A program made the translations under genes and the position numbers. Positions 32,692-41,211 of a stretch of DNA of 64,000 nucleotides are shown here, one piece after another (within the stretch, counting starts at the first letter, position 1; the number at the start of each line of letters is the position of its first letter). The notes under the pieces are model-generated. The model saw only the letters and a program-made list of their open reading frames with translations. It ran no database searches and had not been told where the DNA came from. Origin of the DNA: Leisingera sp. NJS204 (GTDB taxonomy: Bacteria > Pseudomonadota > Alphaproteobacteria > Rhodobacterales > Rhodobacteraceae); assembly GCF_004123675.1 (NCBI RefSeq), contig NZ_CP035421.1, forward strand, positions 60,120-124,119. Direction: 5' to 3'.

Positions 32692-33936
32692 ATGAATATT
32701 ATCCTATTTGCACCGCCAAAAATCCTTTTTCAGCATAGTGTTACAGAGTGGATAGATGCGATCGGCCCGAATAGTGTTGTCCTGACCTGCGCCAGTGCCA
32801 AAGAGGCGCTGATGCGCAGTTTCCCTGAAGGGCTGGAAATCCGCTTCTTTCAAAATTTCAATGACAGCCCGGCAGTCGAACTGGCGGCGATTGATATCGC
32901 GCAATCGCTGGCCGAGCCCCTGTGCGTGGCTCTGGCCGAGATCGACGTGCTGCGGGCAGCGCGGGTGAATGACTACCTTGGACTGTCTGAAAATGCTGCA
33001 GTGCAGCTGGAGGTGTTTCGCGACAAATACGCGATGAAGACACGGGCGCAAGAGGCGGGCCTGCCGGGCAGCGAGATGGCGGTGGTCCGCAGCGCGATGG
33101 ATATCCGCCGTTTTGTTGACAGGCTGGGCTACCCGGTTGTTCTGAAGCCACGGGACGGGCGCGGCTCTAACGGTGTCTGTGTGATCCGGGGTGACGCGGA
33201 TCTGGCGGCCTGGCTGGCGACGCAATCCGCCTCGACCTTCTACAACACCATGATCGAGCGCTTTGTTGCCGGAGATCATTACATCGTCAACGGGCTCTAC
33301 GTGGCGGGGCGGCCGATCATGATTTCGCCGGTGCGGGTGCTGACCTCTGCGCTGGATTTCCTGGGCGGGCAGTCACATGATCTGCATATGCTGGAGCCGG
33401 CAACGCCCTTGCGTGACCGGCTGGTGGCCTACTCCCGCCGCCTGGTCGAAGAGGTGATGCCATCGCCGCCGACACTGCTGTTTCACCTTGAGGTGTTTGT
33501 CAGCCCGGACGGGACCATCATTCTGGGGGAGATCGCCTCGCGGCTGGGGGGAGTGTTCTTCAATCAGGAAATGACCGAGGCCTGGGGCGTCGATCCGCGC
33601 ATGACCTACCTGCGGGCGATGCAGGATCCGGCGTTTGAAAGGACGCCGATGCCACCGATGATGGCAGAGCCGCAACGGCTGGTTGGTCAGCTCTGCGTGC
33701 CGCCACGCGAGGGCGTTCTGCAGAGCGTGCCGCAGAATTGCCCGTTTGACTTTGTGCGGGCCTACCGGATGAGCGGCGTGGCCGGGCGGCACTATGGTCA
33801 GATGGCCTTTACCAATGCGGAAATCCTGAATGCGATTGTCGAAGGAGAGAGTGAAGCCGAGTTGCGCGCCCGTCTGCGGCAGCTGGAGGACTGGTTTCAC
33901 AGCGCCTGCCAGTGGGAAACCAGCGCCGCCGCCTGA
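32692..33936 (+). CDS. ATP-grasp ligase 1
   Basis: A 414-residue ATP-grasp enzyme, first gene of the operon. Such enzymes activate a carboxylate as acyl phosphate and join it to an amine or thiol. Visible parts: pre-ATP-grasp domain (about 1-105), ATP-binding lysines in GYPVVLKPRDGRGSNGVCVI (about 145-164) and the metal-binding strand LGEIASRLGG (about 278-287), where Ala replaces the usual Asn of ExN as in several dipeptide-forming ligases. I chose the ATG at 32692 because NIILFAPPKI starts the family fold there; the upstream frame is unlike the family and overlaps the promoter. The second ATP-grasp gene in the same operon suggests two sequential amide bonds or one heterodimeric step. Substrates unknown. 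Confidence 0.85.
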   Translation: MNIILFAPPKILFQHSVTEWIDAIGPNSVVLTCASAKEALMRSFPEGLEIRFFQNFNDSPAVELAAIDIAQSLAEPLCVALAEIDVLRAARVNDYLGLSENAAVQLEVFRDKYAMKTRAQEAGLPGSEMAVVRSAMDIRRFVDRLGYPVVLKPRDGRGSNGVCVIRGDADLAAWLATQSASTFYNTMIERFVAGDHYIVNGLYVAGRPIMISPVRVLTSALDFLGGQSHDLHMLEPATPLRDRLVAYSRRLVEEVMPSPPTLLFHLEVFVSPDGTIILGEIASRLGGVFFNQEMTEAWGVDPRMTYLRAMQDPAFERTPMPPMMAEPQRLVGQLCVPPREGVLQSVPQNCPFDFVRAYRMSGVAGRHYGQMAFTNAEILNAIVEGESEAELRARLRQLEDWFHSACQWETSAAA

Positions 33937-33984
33937 TCCGTTGCAACCGTCCAATACCCTGGGGCTCAAATAAGGATGTACCAC

Positions 33985-35406
33985 ATGAAGATCGCCGTTC
34001 TTGGCGCGGGCTATGCCGGTGTCTCGGTCCTGGAAAATCTGGTTTCCACTCTGCCCGATCTGTCGGCGCTTTCGGTGGATGTCTTTGACAAGAGCCGCAG
34101 TTTTGGACCCGGTGTTGCCTATCAGGAAGATTCGGAGACCAATCTTCTCAACCGGCCTCTTAAGCTGATGTATCTGTCGCGCCGCAATGATTTCCGCGAC
34201 TGGCTGGTTCAGTTCGGCGCAAGGGACGCGGCGGCGGATGAGGACGGGTTTTTGCAGCGCGCGCAGTTCGGGCGGTTCCTGCAAAGCCGGTTTGATGATC
34301 TGTGCGGCGCTGTGCGCGCTGCCGGCGGGCGGATCCGTATCATCGGGGCCGAGGTGGAGGCGATTGCCCCCAGTCGCCGCCCCGACGCACTTTATCAGCT
34401 GTCCTGGGCGGGCAGCGGGTCCGACTATGACATGGTCTATCTGTGCCTGGGCACCAATTTGGAAGCGGACCCCTACGGGTTGAGCGGCACGCCGGGCTAT
34501 TTCCGTTCGCCCTATCCGGCGGCGCGTCTTCAGGCGTTGCAGCACCTGCGGGTGGGCATACTGGGCTGTCGTCTGACCGCCTATGATGTCGCGCTTGGCG
34601 TGAATGGACGTCAGATGCTGATGACCTCGCGCCGGGCAGGGCTGCCCAAGGCGGTCACCGCCTATCGCCCGGTGGCGCTGCGCCATCTGACGGCAGAGGG
34701 GCTGGCGGCATTGCGTGACGGCTGTGACGGCGGACGGATCTCGCTCTCTGCGGTGATGGACCTGTTTGAAGCCGAGATGCAGCACCAGGGTGTCGATGTC
34801 AGTTTTGCCGAACTGCTGCGCGGTGCCGACAGCGCCGACAATGATCTGGTGTCGAGCATTCTGGCCGAGACAAACATGCTGATCCCGCAGCTTTGGGCCA
34901 GCCTGAGTGATCGTGCCAAGGCGGCGTTCCTGCGCCATTTCCATCGGCTCTGGTCGAATATGCGGGTGCCGATCTCGCGCACCAATGCGGACCGGATTGC
35001 GGGCTTGCAGGCCAGCGGCGCGCTGAACCATCGCAGCGGCCTGCGCGATGTCACCTTCCGCAAGGGCTGTTATCGCATGGCGTTTGCCGATGGCACTGTT
35101 GAGGTCGATGCCGTGATCAATGCAACAGGTCTGCAACGGGGGCTGGATGAGGCCAATCCGCTGATCCGCAGCCTGCTGGAGCAGGGGTTTGCCGAGCGGG
35201 ATGCAACCGGCGGCATCAAGGTACAGCTGGAGGACTGCCGGGTCACCACCCGCGACGGGCGCCCGTCGCAGGGATTGTTTGCACTGGGTCAGCTGACCTG
35301 TGGAACCTTCTACATGGTCAACAATATTGACGTGATCCACCATCAGGCCCGGATTGCCACCCTCTCTGCGCTGGCGCCGGTTGAGACCCAGCGGAGCGTG
35401 GGCTGA
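33985..35406 (+). CDS. FAD/NAD(P)-binding oxidoreductase (NAD_binding_9-like)
   Basis: A 473-residue flavoenzyme. It begins MKIAVLGAGYAG (Rossmann GxGxxG, residues 7-12), then FGPGVAYQ (40-47) and TNLLNRPLK (52-60), the GPGxAY...LLN pattern of the FAD-NAD(P)-binding (NAD_binding_9) family; INATGLQRG and GLFALGQLTCGTFYMVNN close the second FAD half near the C-terminus. An AAGGA box fits the ATG at 33985 (9 bases), not the in-frame ATG at 33976, which overlaps it. Family members are loosely studied; amine or amino-acid oxidation or hydroxylation is possible. Gap to the ATP-grasp gene is 48 bases; the next gene overlaps by one base (TGATG). Confidence 0.82.
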   Translation: MKIAVLGAGYAGVSVLENLVSTLPDLSALSVDVFDKSRSFGPGVAYQEDSETNLLNRPLKLMYLSRRNDFRDWLVQFGARDAAADEDGFLQRAQFGRFLQSRFDDLCGAVRAAGGRIRIIGAEVEAIAPSRRPDALYQLSWAGSGSDYDMVYLCLGTNLEADPYGLSGTPGYFRSPYPAARLQALQHLRVGILGCRLTAYDVALGVNGRQMLMTSRRAGLPKAVTAYRPVALRHLTAEGLAALRDGCDGGRISLSAVMDLFEAEMQHQGVDVSFAELLRGADSADNDLVSSILAETNMLIPQLWASLSDRAKAAFLRHFHRLWSNMRVPISRTNADRIAGLQASGALNHRSGLRDVTFRKGCYRMAFADGTVEVDAVINATGLQRGLDEANPLIRSLLEQGFAERDATGGIKVQLEDCRVTTRDGRPSQGLFALGQLTCGTFYMVNNIDVIHHQARIATLSALAPVETQRSVG

Positions 35407-36488
35407 TGCTGCGGAATTTTGCGATCACCCTGCTGCTGGCCTGTGCCGGATCGGCCCTCGGTTATCTGAGCGGGCTGCCATTGGGGCAGCTTCTGGGGGC
35501 GGCGGGGCTGGTTCTGATTGCCTGCCGCTTTGGCCTCGTGCTGGCCACGCCGCCTGCGGCCATCGTGGTGATCCAGCTTATTCTGGGGGCCAGCGTCGGG
35601 GCGCTGCTCAATGCCGAGATGCTTAAGGGGATGGCGGATCTGACCATCCTTGCAGGACTGCTGATCTGCATGTCGGCGCAGCTGGCGGCCGGATTTACCT
35701 GGCTCTACCGGGTCGAGAAATGGTCCCGTGCCGAGAGCCTCTTGGGGGCGGTGCCCGGCGCCATGGCAGCGGTGATGACCCTGACCGGAGAAGAGGGCAG
35801 GACATCGGCCAAGATGGTCTTTGCCCATATGGTGCGGATGATCGCGCTGCTGGTTGCGGTGTTCCTGATTGCCGGCCCGCAAGAAGCACCGCAGGAGATT
35901 GCCGTGCTGTCCGATGGGCCGGATGGCACCGGCGTATGGACCGGATATGCCTCCTTTTTGCTGCTGGCGGCCGGGGCCTATGCCGCGGGGCGTGTGCTGG
36001 AGCGCTTTGCCATGCCGGCACCTTACATGGTCACCGGGCTGATCCTGGCGGCGGGGGCCAACCTTTGGCTTGGCAGTGAGCCGATTGTGGTGCCGGAACC
36101 GCTGGTGCTGTTTGCCATGGCGCTGCTTGGGGGGCTGATCGGGATCCGGCTGAAGGACATCACCCGCACCGATATTGCCAGCTATCTGCGGGCCGGGCTG
36201 ATTGTCACCTCGATTACCTTTGGCATCACCGTGGCTATGGCGTTTGGCTTCAGCCTGCTGACCAGCCAGCCGTTTCTGGTGCTGTTCATGTCCTGGGTGC
36301 CTGGCGGTGTTGAAGTCATGGTGGCGACCGCGCTGGCGCTGGGGTTGGAGCCTGCCTTTGTGATGCTGAATCACGTGCTGCGGATGTCGGTGCTGCATAT
36401 CGCACCGATGTTTATGAGCCGCGACTTCTTCCGGCCCGAACCGCAGGACACCGAAACGACCACACTAAAGGGGGGACGCCATGTCTGA
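35406..36488 (+). CDS. AbrB-family membrane protein, probable exporter
   Basis: A 360-residue membrane protein with about ten helices in two similar halves, matching the AbrB (so-called ammonia monooxygenase) family: GYLSGLPLGQLLGAAG near the start, PGAMAAVMTLTGEEG (about 114-128) and PGGVEVMVATALALGLEPAFVMLNHVLRM in the second half. The paired P-G-G/A motifs in the two halves indicate an internal repeat. Transport role is inferred; in this operon it would fit export of the product or uptake of a precursor. Starts inside the TGATG overlap with the flavoenzyme gene and overlaps the next gene by 8 bases, so translation is coupled. Confidence 0.85.
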   Translation: MLRNFAITLLLACAGSALGYLSGLPLGQLLGAAGLVLIACRFGLVLATPPAAIVVIQLILGASVGALLNAEMLKGMADLTILAGLLICMSAQLAAGFTWLYRVEKWSRAESLLGAVPGAMAAVMTLTGEEGRTSAKMVFAHMVRMIALLVAVFLIAGPQEAPQEIAVLSDGPDGTGVWTGYASFLLLAAGAYAAGRVLERFAMPAPYMVTGLILAAGANLWLGSEPIVVPEPLVLFAMALLGGLIGIRLKDITRTDIASYLRAGLIVTSITFGITVAMAFGFSLLTSQPFLVLFMSWVPGGVEVMVATALALGLEPAFVMLNHVLRMSVLHIAPMFMSRDFFRPEPQDTETTTLKGGRHV

Positions 36489-37668
36489 GCCCAAGCACAA
36501 TATCCTGATGATCGGCGGGCGCGACCACACCTTTGTCCGCATTGATGAAATGGGGCTGCGCTATAGCGCGCTTCAGATCCGCGCCCATCTGACTGATCAC
36601 CTGCTTGATCATGCCGAAACCGTTGTGGTGACGGACTATGAGGATATCGAAAACAGCGTGGCGCTGGCCCGGGCGCTGCATCGCAACACGCCGTTTGATG
36701 CGGTGTTCTCGTTTGCTGAGTATGGCTTCCTCACTGCCGCGCATATCGCCGAGGCGCTGGATCTGCCCAGCAATTGCCAAATACCGGCAGTGCGGCTGAC
36801 CCGCAATAAGCGGCGGATGCGGGAGGCGCTGCGCGGATGCGGGATTGAGGATGTGCCCTTTGCCCGGGTGCGCTCTGCGGATGAGATCGCCGGCTTTGCG
36901 GCGCGCCACGGCGACTCCATTATCAAACCGGCAGAGGGCGGCGGAAGCGAGGGGGTCCATTTCATTGATGCCACGACGGATATCAGCACCGCGCTGTCAC
37001 GCGCTCTGCAGGCGGGCCGCGAGGAGCTGATCGCGGAGGCTTTCATTCCCGGCCCGGAGTACAGCGTCGAAACCATGTCGGTGGAGGGCGCGCACCGGGT
37101 GCTGGCCATCACCGAAAAAACCACCAGCGGGGCGCCGTATTTCATTGAAAGCGGCCATGTCCAGCCGGCCGCATTGGGCGCTGATGACGCGGTTCGCATT
37201 GGTGAGCGGGTCCGCGTGCTGCTGGATGCGGTCGGCTACCGGACCGGACCGGCCCATACCGAAGTAAAACTGCACAACGGGGCGGTCTATGTGATCGAGA
37301 CCCAGACCCGCAATGGCGGCGATCAAATCTGGGAACTGACCTTGGAAACCACCGGCGTGGATGTTTTCAAGGAGACTTTTGCCGCGATCTTGGGGCTGGA
37401 GTATAGCGCGCCGCCCCCCGCCGCGCGGGCAATGGCGATCCGCTATATGCTGGCGCAGGACCGGGTGCTGGACGCAATCACCGGCCTGGACTGCGCCGCC
37501 AGTGCCGAGGGCGTGACGCGGGTGCATTCCTCGGCCAAGCCCGGCACCCGCTATGATACCGTATTGTCGGCTGCGTCGCGGGTGGCCTATGTGCTGGCGC
37601 GCGGCGACAACCGGGAACAGGCGCTGGCCCATGCCAAGGCAGCCGTTGCCCGGATCGAGCTGAGGTGA
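36481..37668 (+). CDS. ATP-grasp ligase 2
   Basis: A 395-residue ATP-grasp enzyme of the L-amino-acid-ligase/BacD-like type. Pre-domain (1-110), RNKRRMREALRGCGI at the start of the ATP-grasp fold, SIIKPAEGGGSEGV (ATP-binding Lys and Gly loop, about 143-156), FIPGPEYSVETM (about 181-192) and the metal strand VIETQTRNGGDQIWEL (about 272-287), in which Gln stands where most family members have Asn. The C-terminal about 80 residues form the usual lid. GGGGGG lies 5 bases before the ATG; it overlaps the AbrB gene by 8 bases. It shares little direct sequence with ATP-grasp ligase 1, so the two probably act on different substrates. Confidence 0.88.
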   Translation: MSEPKHNILMIGGRDHTFVRIDEMGLRYSALQIRAHLTDHLLDHAETVVVTDYEDIENSVALARALHRNTPFDAVFSFAEYGFLTAAHIAEALDLPSNCQIPAVRLTRNKRRMREALRGCGIEDVPFARVRSADEIAGFAARHGDSIIKPAEGGGSEGVHFIDATTDISTALSRALQAGREELIAEAFIPGPEYSVETMSVEGAHRVLAITEKTTSGAPYFIESGHVQPAALGADDAVRIGERVRVLLDAVGYRTGPAHTEVKLHNGAVYVIETQTRNGGDQIWELTLETTGVDVFKETFAAILGLEYSAPPPAARAMAIRYMLAQDRVLDAITGLDCAASAEGVTRVHSSAKPGTRYDTVLSAASRVAYVLARGDNREQALAHAKAAVARIELR

Positions 37669-37740
37669 TCCGGCAGGATCACGCGGCGCTCCTCCTCCAT
37701 TTCCATCTTCAATCCCTGATCCATGACAAGGAGCCAGACC

Positions 37741-38781
37741 ATGGCCATTGCCATTCACGACCCGACTCTGCGCGACGGTAACCACGCCATTGCCCACACA
37801 CTCAGCCTTGATGATATCGCCGCCTATTGCCGGACCGTTGATGGCTGCGGGCTGGATGTGGTCGAGGTTGGACATGGCAACGGGCTGGGGGCATCCTCCC
37901 TGCAGCTGGGCATGGCGCGCCATGCAGACCGCGAGATGCTGGAAACGGCCCGCGCCAATCTGAACTGCACCAAGCTGGGCATTCATGCGATCCCCGGTTT
38001 CGCAAAGATTTCCGACATCAGATCGGCCATTGATGCCGGTGTTGATGTGTTCCGCATTGCCGCGCATTGTACCGAGGGCGATCTGACCCAAAGCTATATC
38101 GAATATGCCCGCAGCCAGGACAAATATGTGCAGGGCGTGCTGATGATGACCCATATGGCGCCTGCGGAGGTGCTGCTGGCGCAGGCGCAGCGTCAGGTCT
38201 CCTATGGCGCAAACGCCATTGTCCTGATGGATTCCGCGGGCAACTACGACCCGCGCGACACAAGCGAGAAGATTGGCATGCTGGCCGCTGAACTGGATGT
38301 GCCGGTCGGCTTTCACGCCCATAACAATCTGGGGCTCGCAATTGCCAATTCGGTTGCTGCAGCCGAAGCGGGGGCGACCATATTGGATGGCACTATGCGC
38401 GGGTTTGGGGCCGGTGCCGGCAATACCCAGCTGGAGGTGCTCTGCGCGGTGCTGGAACGCTACGGCTTTGAGACCGGCACCGATGTTTTTGCGCTCTGCG
38501 AGGCGGTCGAGGCGCTGCCGGAGCTGCCGCCGGTGCAGCGGCGCACGATCGTGGGGACCTCCAATCTGATCAGCGGCATCTATGGCGTCTGCGCCGGATT
38601 CGAAAAACATGTGACCCGTGCGGCGCAGGATTTCGGTGTCGCGCCCCGCTACATCTACGAGGAACTGTCGCGCTGCAACGCCGTTGCCGGGCAGGAGGAT
38701 CTGATCATCTCAGCTGCGGCGCACCTGTCCAAGACGCCACCCGAAACATCGGCGCAACCGCGTAAAGGAGTGACAGCATGA
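37741..38781 (+). CDS. mhpE: 4-hydroxy-2-oxovalerate aldolase
   Basis: A 346-residue class II pyruvate aldolase of the HMGL-like/DmpG family. HDPTLRDGNHAIAH (6-19) holds the catalytic Arg11 and metal ligand Asp12; FHAHNNLG (191-198) gives metal ligands His192 and His194; GTMRGFGAGAGNTQLE is the family's glycine-rich end. It splits 4-hydroxy-2-oxovalerate into pyruvate and acetaldehyde, and can run in reverse. The usual setting is aromatic meta-cleavage degradation, but no ring-cleavage, hydratase or hydrolase gene is present here. The ATG at 37741 has AAGGAG 7 bases upstream. ATGA overlap with the dehydrogenase gene, its normal partner in a channelling complex. Confidence 0.93.
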   Translation: MAIAIHDPTLRDGNHAIAHTLSLDDIAAYCRTVDGCGLDVVEVGHGNGLGASSLQLGMARHADREMLETARANLNCTKLGIHAIPGFAKISDIRSAIDAGVDVFRIAAHCTEGDLTQSYIEYARSQDKYVQGVLMMTHMAPAEVLLAQAQRQVSYGANAIVLMDSAGNYDPRDTSEKIGMLAAELDVPVGFHAHNNLGLAIANSVAAAEAGATILDGTMRGFGAGAGNTQLEVLCAVLERYGFETGTDVFALCEAVEALPELPPVQRRTIVGTSNLISGIYGVCAGFEKHVTRAAQDFGVAPRYIYEELSRCNAVAGQEDLIISAAAHLSKTPPETSAQPRKGVTA

Positions 38782-39689
38782 CCCTGAGAACCGCCATCAT
38801 CGGCAGCGGAAACATCGGCTGTGACGTGCTGTGCAAGGTGCAGCGTTCGGCGCTGCTGGATTGCACATTGTTTGCCGGGCGCAACGCATCCTCGCCCGGG
38901 CTGGCACTGGCGCGTGCGCGGGGCGTTCCGGTAACGGACCGCGGCGCCGAGGGGTTGTTTGCTGCGCTCGACAGTTTTGACGTGGTGTTTGACGCGACAT
39001 CCTCGGCCGCGCATCAGGCCCATGCGCCGGCGCTGGAGGCGGCAGGCAAAGTGGTGGTCAATCTGACCCCGGCTCCGAACGGGGCGCTTTGCGTGCCGTC
39101 ACTGAATGGCGATGCGCTGTTGAAGGCCGGCAATATCAATATGATCACCTGCGGCGGTCAGGCCTCGATCCCGATTGCGCAGGCCATGACCCAGGCCAAC
39201 CCGGATATCAATTATCTTGAGGTGGTCTCGTCAATCAGCGCCGAAAGCGCGGGTCCGGCGACGCGGCTGAACCTCAATCACTATATCGAAACGACCGAAA
39301 GCGCGCTGAGGCAGTTCACCGGGTGTTCCAACGTCAAAGCGATCCTGAATATCAACCCGGCCAAGCCCAATGTCTATATGCAGACCGCGATTTCGGCGCT
39401 GGCGGCGCATCATGACCTTGCAGCGGCCAAGGCGGCCATCGCCAAGGCGGTGGCGCGGTTGCGGGCGGCGGTGCCGGGTTACGACGTGATTGTCGAGCCG
39501 CATGTCACCGGGGACCGGTTGTTCACCATGGTGCGGGTGACCGGTGCCGGTGACTATCTCGATCCATCGGCCGGCAATCTGGACATCATCACGGCGGCGG
39601 CCACAAAGATGGCCGAAGCCATTGCCCGTGCTGGAGGCAGGCGGGGCGCAGCCCCGGCGGTGCCGCAACCGATGGAGAGCGTGGCGTGA
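38778..39689 (+). CDS. mhpF: acetaldehyde dehydrogenase (CoA-acylating)
   Basis: A 303-residue DmpF/MhpF-type enzyme interconverting acetaldehyde plus CoA and acetyl-CoA with NAD. GSGNIGCDVLCKV (9-21) is the Rossmann loop; the catalytic Cys lies in NMITCGGQASIPIA (Cys about 125); ARLNLNHYIETTE-like sequence follows. It normally forms a tight complex with the aldolase encoded just before, passing acetaldehyde through a tunnel. AAGGAG precedes the ATG. Running toward acetaldehyde, the pair would use acetyl-CoA and pyruvate to make 4-hydroxy-2-oxovalerate; this direction is inference from the biosynthetic-looking context. Confidence 0.93.
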   Translation: MTLRTAIIGSGNIGCDVLCKVQRSALLDCTLFAGRNASSPGLALARARGVPVTDRGAEGLFAALDSFDVVFDATSSAAHQAHAPALEAAGKVVVNLTPAPNGALCVPSLNGDALLKAGNINMITCGGQASIPIAQAMTQANPDINYLEVVSSISAESAGPATRLNLNHYIETTESALRQFTGCSNVKAILNINPAKPNVYMQTAISALAAHHDLAAAKAAIAKAVARLRAAVPGYDVIVEPHVTGDRLFTMVRVTGAGDYLDPSAGNLDIITAAATKMAEAIARAGGRRGAAPAVPQPMESVA

Positions 39690-39754
39690 TGGACCGCTTA
39701 GACAACCGCCCGGATGCTGCTGCCCGCTTGGCCGGGGGAGGGTGCCATGCCTGA
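39689..39754 (+). CDS. 21-residue mini-ORF between dehydrogenase and aminotransferase genes
   Basis: A frame from an ATG that overlaps the dehydrogenase stop (TGATG) encodes 21 residues ending GGGCHA and stops at 39754, just past the aminotransferase start codon at 39747. GGAGAG lies 9 bases before its ATG. It could simply carry ribosomes from one gene to the next (coupling), or be a short peptide with a role of its own. Composition is ordinary. Coding status is uncertain. Confidence 0.3.
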   Translation: MDRLDNRPDAAARLAGGGCHA

Positions 39755-41006
39755 TCTGGCCAATGCACATCGCAACACACCGTTCTGTCCGATCCTTGAG
39801 CTGGCAGGCCGCATTCAGGCGCGGGACAGGCCGGTGGTGGATTTCTCCATCGGGGTGCCAAATTTCACGCCGCCGCAGCGGGTCTATGACGCTGCCATTG
39901 CCGCCGTCCATGCGGATCAGTGCCGCTATGGTCCCAGTCGCGGCGAGGCAGGGCTGATCGCTGCCTATCTGCATTATTTGACGCAGTTGGGGCTGGACCG
40001 CTTCGGGCCGGAGAACATCGCGGCGGGGCAAGGCGGCAAACATCTGCTTTATTCACTGTTTCAGGTGCTGTTTGAGCCCGGTGATACCGTGGTCATTCCT
40101 GCCCCCTGCTGGCCGACCTATTTTGACATTGCCCGGTTGAGCGGGGTTGCAGTGCGCACGCCCTATTGCGGGCTGCATCAGGGCTATAAACTGGATCCGG
40201 CAACACTGGAGGCGGTGCTGGGCGGGCAGGTTGTGGCACTGGTGCTGAACAACCCGTCCAACCCCACCGGTGCACTTTACAGCATGGCAGAGCTGGCGGC
40301 ACTGGCCGAGGTGCTGCGCCGCCACGACGTCTGGATCATCAGCGATGATGTCTACCAACGCTTTGTCTATACGGATGATCCCTGTCCGCACTTACTGGAT
40401 ATCGCGCCCGATCTGGCACCCCGGATAATCAAGGTGGACAGTATTTCAAAGCTTTACGGGATGCCGGGCTGGCGTGCAGGGCTGTTGGCCGCGCCGCCTG
40501 AGGTGGCGGATGCGGTGGCGACGCTAAACAGCAATTCGATTTCCAACATGCCGCCTGTCGTTGCCGCCGCCGCGGCCGAGGCGCTCTGCGGCGATCAGGG
40601 GTTTTCGCAACGGATGACGTCCGGCTACCGGGCGCGGCGGGACATCCTGCTGACCGCCTTTGACAGCGCGCCGCAGATCCGCTGCGCCCGCCCCGGGGGC
40701 GCGTTCTATCTATTCCCCGACATCTCGCGGGTGTTCGGGTCCATGCACGGCGGGAAGATGATCAGCACCGATCAGGATCTCTGCAATTTGCTGCTGGAGG
40801 AATATGGCGTTGCGGCTGTGCCCGGGCGCCATTTCGGGGCGCCGGACAATATTCGCCTGTCCTATGCGATTGACGCCGATCAGGTCCGGCAGGGGGCACG
40901 TCAGATCCTGCGATGTCTGGCAGAGCTGGAGGAGACGCCCGGAAAACGGCAATCTTCTCAGCCCCTCCCGACGGCACAGACGCCGGTGATGGAGGTGGTT
41001 TCCTGA
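39747..41006 (+). CDS. PLP-dependent aminotransferase, class I/II
   Basis: A 419-residue fold-type I aminotransferase of the aspartate aminotransferase family. SIGVPNFTPPQ near the N-terminus, GQGGKHLLYSLF (PLP phosphate loop), NNPSNPTGALYS (Asn contacting the ring), SDDVYQRFVY (Asp), SISKLYGMPGWRAG with the Schiff-base Lys235, and the substrate-binding Arg in IRLSYAI near the end. GGAGGG stands just before the ATG at 39747. Last gene of the operon. In context it could aminate 4-hydroxy-2-oxovalerate or supply another amino acid to the ligases; this is inference. The last about 25 residues are extra relative to the family. Confidence 0.9.
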   Translation: MPDLANAHRNTPFCPILELAGRIQARDRPVVDFSIGVPNFTPPQRVYDAAIAAVHADQCRYGPSRGEAGLIAAYLHYLTQLGLDRFGPENIAAGQGGKHLLYSLFQVLFEPGDTVVIPAPCWPTYFDIARLSGVAVRTPYCGLHQGYKLDPATLEAVLGGQVVALVLNNPSNPTGALYSMAELAALAEVLRRHDVWIISDDVYQRFVYTDDPCPHLLDIAPDLAPRIIKVDSISKLYGMPGWRAGLLAAPPEVADAVATLNSNSISNMPPVVAAAAAEALCGDQGFSQRMTSGYRARRDILLTAFDSAPQIRCARPGGAFYLFPDISRVFGSMHGGKMISTDQDLCNLLLEEYGVAAVPGRHFGAPDNIRLSYAIDADQVRQGARQILRCLAELEETPGKRQSSQPLPTAQTPVMEVVS

Positions 41007-41211
41007 CACAGCTGGGGCGGGCAGGCAGCAGGTTGCGGATATCAGGAAGCGTGCGCCCAGTGGCATCGGCCCCCAGCCAAACATCGGTGGCAGGCGGATA
41101 TGGCGAAGCAGATGGCCCACAGGCCTTCCGGATCGCCCCCCCAATGACAAACACATAATCATCGCGGGGAAGTCCAGAGGGGGCAGCACATTCCCCGGCA
41201 GTAAAATACCG

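Noticed and set aside
33373..35343. 656-codon open frame on the minus strand
   Set aside because: It lies opposite the flavoenzyme and ATP-grasp genes, is rich in Arg/Gln/His/Pro as antisense of GC-rich genes usually is, and has no known domains.
36997..38610. 537-codon open frame on the minus strand
   Set aside because: Antisense shadow of ATP-grasp 2 and the aldolase, both of which have clear family motifs.
41007..41211. Minus-strand reading frame with VWLGADATGRTLPDI
   Set aside because: Looked coding-like for about 40 residues, but it has no start signal, runs into the aminotransferase gene in antisense and I could not name a family.
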